Shown here: piece by piece, positions 1-5,850 of the stretch
How the letters are laid out: each line of letters opens with the position of its first letter
How positions within the stretch are numbered: position 1 is the stretch's first letter
NCBI GenBank assembly: GCA_015654605.1
Contig: JAATGO010000345.1
Coordinates: forward strand, 1-7,460
DNA from: Betaproteobacteria bacterium
Lineage (GTDB): Bacteria > Pseudomonadota > Gammaproteobacteria > Burkholderiales > Burkholderiaceae
DNA length: 7,460 nucleotides
Direction of reading: 5' to 3'
Translations under genes and position numbers: made by a program
The notes under the pieces: model-generated
Seen by the model: only the letters and a program-made list of their open reading frames with translations
Database searches by the model: none
Told to the model about the DNA's origin: nothing

Positions 1-894
1 GCACTGGTGCTCAAGCCGCTGATAACGGTCGCTAAACCATTGATATGGATTGTCAATCTTTTCGTCTCTGCCTTTCTCAGATTACTCCATATTAATACCG
101 AGAATCAGGCACGGCAGCAGCATCTGTCGCCAGAGGAGCTCCGTTCCATCGTGCTTGAAGGTGGCAATTTCATCCCGCAAAAACATAAAAGTATCTTGCT
201 TAATCTGTTTGATCTGGAAAAAATTTCAGTCGAAGATGTCATGACCCCTCGTGCTCAAATAGAGGCGCTTGATATCACTGGATCCATTGAAGATATTCGG
301 CGCCAACTAGCAACCAGTTATCACAATAAGCTGCCTGTCTATGAAGGAGAAATTAATCAAATTATCGGTATCCTGCATGTACGAAAAACGGTCACTCTCT
401 TTAATCAGGGCGCCGATCTCACCATTGATGATTTCCGCGCTTTGCTCTCAGATCCTTATTTCGTCCTACAAGATACCGATGTGTTTACTCAATTACAGTA
501 TTTTCAGGAAAACCATGAACGTCTTGGTATTATCGTTGATGAATATGGTGAGGTGCAGGGACTGGTTGCCCTGGAAGATATCATCGAAGAAATGATAGGG
601 GAGTTCACTACATCCATACCCGGCGTCGGACGTACCGACCACTTTGCATGGAGTCCCTCCGGTGAATGTTTACTGGAAGGATCTGCAGCACTACGCGATA
701 TCAACAAACGTTTAGGACTGGATTTCCCATTAGATGGACCAAAAACACTCAACGGCCTGCTGCTGGAATACCTGCGAGACATTCCCGAAGCAAACGTCAG
801 CGTTAAGATAGCGGGTTGCGTGATCGATATCATCCAGGTACAGAATCAATCCATCAAAACAGTAAAACTATACGCCCCACACTCCACTATCTGA
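1..894 (+). CDS. CNNM/CorC (HlyC/CorC) family membrane protein, C-terminal part, 5' end outside window
   Basis: This is the cytoplasmic half of a CNNM/CorC family protein, close to E. coli YfjD/CorB by recall; the family is linked to magnesium/cobalt transport or tolerance. The frame is open from base 1, and the GTG at 7 is probably internal, because full-length members have an N-terminal DUF21 membrane domain of roughly 150-200 residues that would lie upstream. Counting from the GTG codon: residues 1-25 are hydrophobic and match the end of DUF21; residues 73-130 form a first CBS motif with EDVMTPRAQI; residues 138-197 form a second, with GIIVDEYGEVQGLVALEDI; residues 210-290 are the CorC_HlyC domain. 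The CBS pair usually binds an adenine nucleotide. The gene ends at TGA 892-894 with a hairpin directly after it. Transport of Mg or Co is a family inference; substrate and direction are unproven. No damage is seen. Confidence 0.93.
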   Translation, partial: ALVLKPLITVAKPLIWIVNLFVSAFLRLLHINTENQARQQHLSPEELRSIVLEGGNFIPQKHKSILLNLFDLEKISVEDVMTPRAQIEALDITGSIEDIRRQLATSYHNKLPVYEGEINQIIGILHVRKTVTLFNQGADLTIDDFRALLSDPYFVLQDTDVFTQLQYFQENHERLGIIVDEYGEVQGLVALEDIIEEMIGEFTTSIPGVGRTDHFAWSPSGECLLEGSAALRDINKRLGLDFPLDGPKTLNGLLLEYLRDIPEANVSVKIAGCVIDIIQVQNQSIKTVKLYAPHSTI

Positions 895-898
895 TTGT

Positions 899-940
899 GC
901 ATGGTTCTGTACTAACAGCCATGCTTGATTAGAATTTATT
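899..940 (+). terminator. Probable intrinsic terminator after the CNNM/CorC gene
   Basis: A stem begins 4 bases after the stop codon. GCATGG (899-904) pairs with CCATGC (919-924), and CTGT (907-910) pairs with ACAG (915-918), leaving a two-base TT bulge and an ACTA loop. That gives 10 pairs. The following 925-940 is AT-rich with an interrupted T tract, so termination is likely but may be incomplete. Placement directly after a stop and before 390 gene-free bases supports the call. Confidence 0.5.
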
Positions 941-1045
941 TGAACAATATCTGTAAAATGCACGCCGTATGGCGACGCATAAATACGATACGTGCGATCG
1001 TCAGGAACTCCTTTCTGTATTGACTCTCACATGAATGCTTGCCAC

Positions 1046-1068
1046 TGATTCAGCACATCACTGAATCA
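1046..1068. repeat. Perfect 8-bp inverted repeat upstream of pilB
   Basis: TGATTCAG (1046-1053) is followed by a 7-base spacer CACATCA and then CTGAATCA (1061-1068), its exact reverse complement. There is no T tract after it, so it does not look like a terminator. The size and symmetry would suit a dimeric DNA-binding protein or a small RNA stem. The role is unknown. Confidence 0.5.
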
Positions 1069-1081
1069 CGTCATCATCACT

Positions 1082-1116
1082 TCATCGCTTCTTCACGGTC
1101 ACTTATCACGCGATGA
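1082..1116. repeat. 7-bp inverted repeat with long spacer upstream of pilB
   Basis: TCATCGC (1082-1088) and GCGATGA (1110-1116) are exact reverse complements separated by 21 bases rich in TCAC and TTC words. It lies 13 bases after the 1046-1068 inverted repeat. No T tract follows. It may be chance, an operator, or part of a folded leader. Confidence 0.35.
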
Positions 1117-1142
1117 CATGAATAGGTACCCGCTACTCTTGC

Positions 1143-1198
1143 TTGCTCAATTGCTTAGCTCAGTTATTCATTTCAGTTGTGTAGCTTAATTGCTCAAC
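1143..1198. repeat. Imperfect direct repeat, two copies of 17 bases, upstream of pilB
   Basis: The copies at 1143-1159 (TTGCTCAATTGCTTAGC) and 1182-1198 (TAGCTTAATTGCTCAAC) match at 13 of 17 positions, sharing the core AATTGCT. Their starts are 39 bases apart. The nearer copy ends 86 bases before the pilB start codon, a plausible place for regulator binding, but the AT-rich words make chance similarity possible. Confidence 0.3.
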
Positions 1199-1251
1199 CA
1201 CGACGAGGGCATTGCACTATTGTGTCGCTACATTGTTATCCCGATATGTAA

Positions 1252-1284
1252 TTCCATTTCATTTTTCCTCATCCTTCTTCTTTC
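1252..1284 (+). promoter_or_regulatory. Pyrimidine-rich, G-free leader in place of a ribosome binding site for pilB
   Basis: The 33 bases before the pilB ATG contain 30 pyrimidines, three A and no G, so no Shine-Dalgarno pairing is possible in the usual window. The stop codon TAA at 1249-1251 directly precedes the tract. Start choice therefore rests on frame and homology. Such tracts can be contacted by ribosomal protein S1, or the message could start near the ATG; both are inferences. Confidence 0.45.
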
Positions 1285-2907
1285 ATGTCAACCTTGCCAC
1301 AAGCACTCATGCAGGCCGGACATTTATCTCAGCAACAGGTAAACATGCTGCACGATCAATCCTTACGTGAGCGTATTTCATGCATTGATTTGCTGTTACA
1401 GGAAAATATCATCACTGCATCTGCGCTCGCACAGTTCTGTGTAGAGACCTTCGATTATCCTCTAGCAGAAATGCATGTACTGCAAAATGCCCATATCACT
1501 GACAAAACCATTTCGCTCACATTATTCCATAGCCTGTACATTGCACCTCTGAGCCGCGATGGCAGTAGGTTGACTGTTGCCATATCCGATCCTACCAATA
1601 CACAAGCCCTTAATCAGATCCAATTTCAGACACAGCTCAGTATCGACCCAGTCATTGTCGAACATCCACAACTGCTACAACTCATCGCACGACAAAAAGG
1701 ACAGCAGGAACCTCCCGCCGTCACCATGAGTGTCGATGATGATGCCACACCAGTCGTCCATTTTCTGCAAAAAATCCTCAATGATGCTATCGACATGGGG
1801 GCTTCTGATCTGCATTTTGAGCCATTTGAAAAATTTTACCGCATTCGATTTCGCATCGATGGTGTATTGCGGGAAATAGCACAGCCTTCTTTATCCATGA
1901 AAGATCAGCTAGCATCACGCATTAAAGTCATTTCAGGTCTAGACATTGCAGAGAAGCGATTGCCACAAGATGGCAGAATGAAACTGGCCACTGCAGCCAA
2001 ACGTGCCATTGACTGCAGAGTATCCACCCTGCCTACACAGTTTGGAGAAAAAATTGTCCTCCGATTACTGGATAACCAACTGGCACAAACTGGATTGGCA
2101 GAACTTGGCTATGAACAGCAGCAACAAGATTTACTGCTAGCAGCGATCCATCGACCTTATGGCATGGTATTAATGACCGGCCCTACTGGTTCCGGTAAAA
2201 CGGTATCGCTCTATACCTGCCTGAATCATTTAAATCAAATCAACATCAATATTGCCACCGCAGAAGACCCGGTCGAAATCTATTTACCCGGCATTAATCA
2301 AGTCAATATGAATGATCGAGCCGGCCTTAATTTTGCCGTTACCTTGCGCGCACTGCTGCGGCAAGACCCTGATGTCATTATGGTTGGAGAAATACGTGAT
2401 ACGGAAACCGCGGACATTGCAGTAAAAGCAGCACAAACCGGACATCTGGTACTGTCAACATTGCATACAAACGACGCGCCATCCACGCTGACCCGCCTAT
2501 TCAATATGGGAGTAGCGCCATGCAATATTGCCTCTTCGGTCATCATGATTACAGCACAACGATTGGCTCGCAGACTCTGCCACTGCAAACAGCCCTGCAC
2601 TTTGCGTGCAGAGATACTCTTAGCGGCTGGTTGCACGCCAGTTGACCTGGATCGTCCCTGGAATGCTTACAAATCGGTGGGATGTGCTCGCTGCAACGGC
2701 ACTGGTTACAAAGTACGCGTTGGTATCTATCAGGTCATGCCTATCAGTGCTGCCATGGAAAATATTATTCTAGCCCGTGGCAACACACCTGACATCGCTA
2801 CTCAAGCCGCTCAGGAAGGCGTATTAAGCCTGCGCCAAGCTGGCCTGGAAAAAGTCCGTCATGGCTTAACCAGCATCGAAGAAGTGCTCGGCTGCACCAA
2901 TCTCTGA
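1285..2907 (+). CDS. pilB: Type IV pilus assembly ATPase PilB
   Basis: PilB is the cytoplasmic hexameric ATPase that drives pilin polymerisation through the PilC platform. Residues 1-135 resemble one N-terminal MshEN/T2SSE_N domain, fairly divergent. The ATPase core follows: Asp box around ASDLHFEP (173-180) with RIRFRIDG (about 186-193), Walker A GPTGSGKT (299-306), Walker B with D363 and E369 in DVIMVGEIRD, and His box TGHLVLSTLHTND (385-397). A C-terminal cysteine region has C432-H-C434, C438 and C467-A-R-C470. The first pair is one residue closer than the usual CxxC. At 540 residues it is near the low end for the family. The start is fixed by an in-frame TAA at 1249-1251, with ATG 1285 the only start codon after it; no Shine-Dalgarno sequence precedes it. 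GspE is the alternative, but pilC and pilD next to it favour the pilus role. Confidence 0.96.
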   Translation: MSTLPQALMQAGHLSQQQVNMLHDQSLRERISCIDLLLQENIITASALAQFCVETFDYPLAEMHVLQNAHITDKTISLTLFHSLYIAPLSRDGSRLTVAISDPTNTQALNQIQFQTQLSIDPVIVEHPQLLQLIARQKGQQEPPAVTMSVDDDATPVVHFLQKILNDAIDMGASDLHFEPFEKFYRIRFRIDGVLREIAQPSLSMKDQLASRIKVISGLDIAEKRLPQDGRMKLATAAKRAIDCRVSTLPTQFGEKIVLRLLDNQLAQTGLAELGYEQQQQDLLLAAIHRPYGMVLMTGPTGSGKTVSLYTCLNHLNQININIATAEDPVEIYLPGINQVNMNDRAGLNFAVTLRALLRQDPDVIMVGEIRDTETADIAVKAAQTGHLVLSTLHTNDAPSTLTRLFNMGVAPCNIASSVIMITAQRLARRLCHCKQPCTLRAEILLAAGCTPVDLDRPWNAYKSVGCARCNGTGYKVRVGIYQVMPISAAMENIILARGNTPDIATQAAQEGVLSLRQAGLEKVRHGLTSIEEVLGCTNL

Positions 2908-2943
2908 CAAACAAGAACTTCCTCCCGCCAGCAACATACGACC

Positions 2944-4167
2944 ATGCAACGCAAAATATCCAGCCCTCCACCACCTCCCTCTGCTCTCTATCACTGGATT
3001 GGACGTGATGATCAGGGCAAACCGATGCACGGACAGTTACGCGCGAATGGCACCGCTATCGCGCATGCGACGTTACGACGCCAGGGCATTATCGTCACGC
3101 ATTTACGCAAAGAACGTTTCAAACACCTGCGTCAGTTGAAAGATAAGGATATTACACTCCTGACACGCCAGTTAGCGACCATCCTCAAGGCGGGTATGAC
3201 GCTGTTGCAAGCGTTCACGATTATCGCCAGCGCCGCAGGCAAGCCAGCTCTCACTAACCTCGTGCTGCAACTACGTACAGATTTGGAAAGCGGGGCAAGC
3301 TTGCAACAAGCACTCCGACGACATCCTCGCTACTTTAATCCCCTATTTTGTAGCTTGGTCGCCGCAGGTGAACAATCCGGGATGCTCGCCGACATATTGG
3401 ATAAGCTAGCGACCAACAAAGAAAAAGCATGGGCAATTCAGCATAAATTGCGTTCCGTGATGCTGTATCCACTGACAGTAATTCTCTTTGCGGGCATCAT
3501 CACATGCGCCATCATGCTCTGGGTGGTTCCCACATTCCAACAAATATTTCACAATGCCGGAGCAGAGTTACCAGTTCCCACATTGGCGCTCATCGCTATA
3601 TCTACATTTCTGAGACAATACGGAGGAGCATTGCTTGCCATCGGGGTGCTCCTCATGCTGTTATTGCGCAAGGCATGGCATCGATCAACTACACTACGCG
3701 CATCAGCTGATATGTTGATCTTGCGCCTCCCCTTGCTTGGCAATCTCATTCGCAACAGTGTACTGGCACGCTGGAGTAGAACGCTCGCCACATTATGTGA
3801 CGCTGGCATTCCATTAGATAGTGGGCTTAATGCCGTTGCTGCAATTGCGAGCAATACCGTCTATACTCATGCCACCCATGTAGTTCATGCTGCTGTCAGC
3901 AATGGTATAAGCTTGACTGCGGCCATGACAACAACACGTCGATTTCCTGAACTAATGACACAAATGATCGCTACCGGAGAAGAATCTGGCACTTTAGCTC
4001 CTATGCTGACCAGAATTGCCGAGTTCTATGAAATGGAGGTGAATGACACCATCGCCACCATTTCCACTCTAGCAGAACCATTTATCATGGCAATATTGGG
4101 GTTATTCATTGGCAGCCTGGTCATTGCACTGTACCTGCCAATTTTCAAATTGGGAGTCATGGTGTAA
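2944..4167 (+). CDS. pilC: Type IV pilus inner-membrane platform protein PilC
   Basis: PilC is the polytopic inner-membrane protein that couples PilB to the growing pilus. Two T2SSF domains are visible, at about residues 72-194 and 275-397. Each carries the family's repeated motif, AGEQSGMLADIL (141-152) and TGEESGTLAPML (344-355). Membrane segments are predicted at about 172-195, 213-241 and 378-399. The ending IALYLPIFKLG is typical of PilC. Length (407) is normal. It lies 36 bases after pilB and overlaps pilD by one base (TAATG), so the three genes are very probably cotranscribed. No clear ribosome binding site precedes ATG 2944. The N terminus is unusual in having five consecutive prolines (residues 8-12), a run expected to slow ribosomes and need EF-P. 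GspF is the alternative; context favours PilC. Confidence 0.96.
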   Translation: MQRKISSPPPPPSALYHWIGRDDQGKPMHGQLRANGTAIAHATLRRQGIIVTHLRKERFKHLRQLKDKDITLLTRQLATILKAGMTLLQAFTIIASAAGKPALTNLVLQLRTDLESGASLQQALRRHPRYFNPLFCSLVAAGEQSGMLADILDKLATNKEKAWAIQHKLRSVMLYPLTVILFAGIITCAIMLWVVPTFQQIFHNAGAELPVPTLALIAISTFLRQYGGALLAIGVLLMLLLRKAWHRSTTLRASADMLILRLPLLGNLIRNSVLARWSRTLATLCDAGIPLDSGLNAVAAIASNTVYTHATHVVHAAVSNGISLTAAMTTTRRFPELMTQMIATGEESGTLAPMLTRIAEFYEMEVNDTIATISTLAEPFIMAILGLFIGSLVIALYLPIFKLGVMV

Positions 4168-5033
4168 TGCTGGATATTTTGACAACCTCGGGCCCACATC
4201 ACCTGCTAGTAAGCTGTATTGCTGCTTGCATTGGATTGCTGATAGGAAGTTTCCTCAACGTCGTTATTTATAGAATACCGATCATGATGCAACGAGAGGC
4301 TGACAATGCATGGGCAGCTGAGATGGAGCAACCCCCTCCTCACAGCTCTCACTACAACCTGTTTGTCCCGCGTTCCCAATGTCCGCACTGCCACACCTCC
4401 ATTGCCGTACAACACAATATCCCCTTGTTAAGCTATATTGCCTTGCGAGGCCGCTGTCATTCCTGTCGCGCCCCCATCTCACTCCGCTATCCGATAGTGG
4501 AACTGGCCTCGGCATTGTTGAGCGCTGTACTGATCTGGCATTTTGGCTGGAATCATTACGGCGCGGCAGCTTTGCTATTGGGATGGTTTTTGTTGGCACT
4601 GAGCGTCATCGATATACAAACGCAGCTCTTACCAGACGATCTCACATTACCTCTGCTATGGCTTGGCCTGTTATTTAACCTTCATGCTGGCTTTGTCCCA
4701 TTATCTGATGCTGTTATTGGTGCTGTCGCAGGCTATGTTGTGTTATGGACAATTTATTGGACATACAAACTGTTCACGGGGAAAGAGGGAATGGGCTATG
4801 GCGATTTTAAGCTCATTGCCGCGCTTGGTGCCTGGACAGGTTGGCAAACGCTACCATTTGTTTTACTGTTGGCATGTTGTTCTGCGGCTTTGTTTGGTAT
4901 CGTGCTCCTAATATTGAAAAAAAATAGTCTCAGCGATGCTATGCCTTTTGGTCCATGGTTAGCAATGGCAGGTGTCCTGACACTCCTTTATGGCGATGCA
5001 ATTCTCAATGAATACCTTAAGCAATTCTCCTGA
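4167..5033 (+). CDS. pilD: Prepilin leader peptidase / N-methyltransferase PilD
   Basis: PilD is an inner-membrane aspartic protease that removes prepilin leader peptides and N-methylates the new N-terminal residue. The first membrane segment runs into SFLNVVIYRIP (28-38), a PilD signature. The cytoplasmic loop carries the zinc tetrad C72, C75, C97, C100 found in bifunctional enzymes. Catalytic aspartates are D149 (in VIDIQTQLLPD) and D213 (in GYGDFKL). The C-terminal FGPWLA (261-266) is also conserved. Several membrane helices are evident, and 288 residues is the usual length. ATG 4167 overlaps the pilC stop as TAATG, and GGGAG at 4152-4156 is a good ribosome binding site 10 bases upstream. 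It should process both pilins and any type II secretion pseudopilins. A run of eight A (4917-4924) encodes KKN at 251-253, where slippage could truncate the protein. Confidence 0.97.
   Translation: MLDILTTSGPHHLLVSCIAACIGLLIGSFLNVVIYRIPIMMQREADNAWAAEMEQPPPHSSHYNLFVPRSQCPHCHTSIAVQHNIPLLSYIALRGRCHSCRAPISLRYPIVELASALLSAVLIWHFGWNHYGAAALLLGWFLLALSVIDIQTQLLPDDLTLPLLWLGLLFNLHAGFVPLSDAVIGAVAGYVVLWTIYWTYKLFTGKEGMGYGDFKLIAALGAWTGWQTLPFVLLLACCSAALFGIVLLILKKNSLSDAMPFGPWLAMAGVLTLLYGDAILNEYLKQFS
4917..4924 (+). repeat. A8 homopolymer inside pilD
   Basis: Eight consecutive A read AAA AAA AAT in the pilD frame (residues 251-253), after both catalytic aspartates and before the last membrane segment. A -1 slip gives an immediate TAG (4925-4927); a +1 slip reaches TAG at 4960-4962. 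Either would remove the conserved FGPWLA end. Confidence 0.7.
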
Positions 5034-5691
5034 CCCATCTCTCTCACCACCCCCGGGTACGACGATTCCCGGGCGTTTTGCTGTCAGTCTGACAGGAGGT
5101 ATCGGTAGCGGAAAAACCACTGTCGCCAATATTTTTGCTGAATACGGTGCAACCATCATCGATGCCGATGCAATTGCTCATGCGCTTTGTGCCCCCGGCG
5201 GTAAAGCAATCGATCAGATCAGGTCAACTTTCGGTACCGACTTCATTAACGCTGCAGGCGGCTTAGATCGTGCGCGCATGCGCACCCATGTATTTGCCGA
5301 TAGCGCAGCAAGGAAACAATTGGAAACAATTTTGCATCCAATGATTCGAAACGAAACCGCCCTGGCTGCAACCACTGCGCAGGGTGACTACCTGATGCTT
5401 GTGATTCCCCTACTCGCAGAAAGCAAACGCTGGCAGCATTTCACTTCTCGTGTACTGGTAGTCGACTGTAGTAAATCCTTGCAGATCGACCGCGTCATGC
5501 GTCGCAGCAATTTAACACGCGCAGAAGTCGAGGCCATTATGGCGACACAGGCAAGCCGTTCACAACGACTAGCCATTGCCGATGATGTTATCAAAAACGA
5601 GGGCGAAATCGACATAATCTTGCCACAAATCATTCGCCTGCATACGCTGTATTGCACATTATCGAAAACAATTCGTGCTGAACATTTGTAA
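5008..5691 (+). CDS. coaE: Dephospho-CoA kinase
   Basis: CoaE phosphorylates the 3'-hydroxyl of the dephospho-CoA ribose with ATP, the last step of coenzyme A synthesis, in the cytoplasm. Counting from ATG 5008: P-loop GGIGSGKT (30-37), IIDADAIAH (50-58) of the substrate-binding region, LHPMI (109-113), VIPLLAES (132-139) and ADDVIKNEG (191-199). These match the family throughout. Three in-frame starts exist (4990, 4996, 5008), none with a clear ribosome binding site, and all lie inside the end of pilD. I chose 5008 because it gives the shortest overlap (26 bases). Even so, about 20 proline-rich residues precede the first strand, which usually begins at residue 1-5; the extension is odd but no later start is available. 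The overlap suggests translation coupled to pilD. A 10-bp tandem repeat lies at 5312-5331. Confidence 0.95.
   Translation: MNTLSNSPDPSLSPPPGTTIPGRFAVSLTGGIGSGKTTVANIFAEYGATIIDADAIAHALCAPGGKAIDQIRSTFGTDFINAAGGLDRARMRTHVFADSAARKQLETILHPMIRNETALAATTAQGDYLMLVIPLLAESKRWQHFTSRVLVVDCSKSLQIDRVMRRSNLTRAEVEAIMATQASRSQRLAIADDVIKNEGEIDIILPQIIRLHTLYCTLSKTIRAEHL
5312..5331 (+). repeat. Perfect 10-bp tandem duplication inside coaE
   Basis: GGAAACAATT occurs twice in direct succession, within the codons for RKQLETI. The unit is not a multiple of three, so loss or gain of a copy would shift the frame. The encoded residues fit the family, so this is not a recent insertion. Confidence 0.75.
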
Positions 5692-5704
5692 TTTTCTTCT
5701 GCAT

Positions 5705-5750
5705 CGTTCAGAATCACAGTAATGGGAATATTTCGACGTTCCGAACACAG
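5705..5750. repeat. Direct repeat CGTTCnGAA(T)CACAG between coaE and zapD
   Basis: CGTTCAGAATCACAG (5705-5719) and CGTTCCGAACACAG (5737-5750) match at 13 of 14 positions if one base is gapped. Their starts are 32 bases apart, about three helical turns. The second copy contains the near-palindrome GTTC-C-GAAC. A partial third copy, CGTTCAAT, begins at 5765. This is the only sizeable gap between coaE and zapD, so a regulator site for zapD-yacG is plausible. No confident -35/-10 pair was found. Confidence 0.4.
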
Positions 5751-5833
5751 CATAACTCTGTTTGCGTTCAATTATTTAGTACGACATGTTTTGGGGATCA
5801 TCTCAAATATGCCATCGAATCCGATCCATCTTT

Positions 5834-5850
5834 GAAGGGATGCAACTTTG
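5834..5850 (+). promoter_or_regulatory. Ribosome binding site that fixes the zapD TTG start
   Basis: GAAGGGA (5834-5840) lies 7 bases before TTG 5848. An in-frame TGA at 5833-5835 precedes it, and the codons between (AGG, GAT, GCA, ACT) are not starts, so TTG is the first possible start. An ATG at 5840 is in another frame and stops after three codons (ATG CAA CTT TGA), its TGA overlapping the TTG. Confidence 0.8.

Larger units (their letters stand above)
895..1284. other. 390-base gene-free region upstream of pilB
   Basis: No credible coding region is seen on either strand. The region starts with a probable terminator (899-940). It then holds small inverted repeats at 963-974 (CGCC-GTAT-GGCG), 985-1001 (ACGAT-N7-ATCGT), 1046-1068 and 1082-1116, an imperfect direct repeat (1143-1159 and 1182-1198), and a pyrimidine-rich leader (1252-1284). 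It should contain the promoter of the pilBCD-coaE run. A TAAAAT at 954-959 resembles a -10 box, but no good -35 lies at the right distance. No sigma-54 pattern (GG-N10-GC) was found. A small RNA cannot be excluded. Confidence 0.6.

Noticed and set aside
7..9. GTG as the true start of the first gene
   Set aside because: The frame is open to base 1, and the family needs an N-terminal membrane domain that would lie upstream.
504..833. Minus-strand open frame opposite the CorC_HlyC region, and similar ones at 2298-2636, 3549-3854 and 4282-4599
   Set aside because: All are fully opposite strong genes and show no motif of their own.
925..959. Sigma-70 promoter built from TTGATT (925-930) and TAAAAT (954-959)
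   Set aside because: The spacing is 23 bases, too long, and no better pair was found, so it is mentioned only as a -10-like box.
895..1284. Sigma-54 promoter for pilB
   Set aside because: I searched for GG-N10-GC and found no correctly spaced match; the nearest candidate, around 1125-1142, has 14 bases between the two elements.
5388..5771. Minus-strand open frame of 127 codons opposite coaE and the following gap
   Set aside because: It is mostly antisense to conserved CoaE motifs, rich in Arg and Ser as shadow frames often are, and has no family resemblance.
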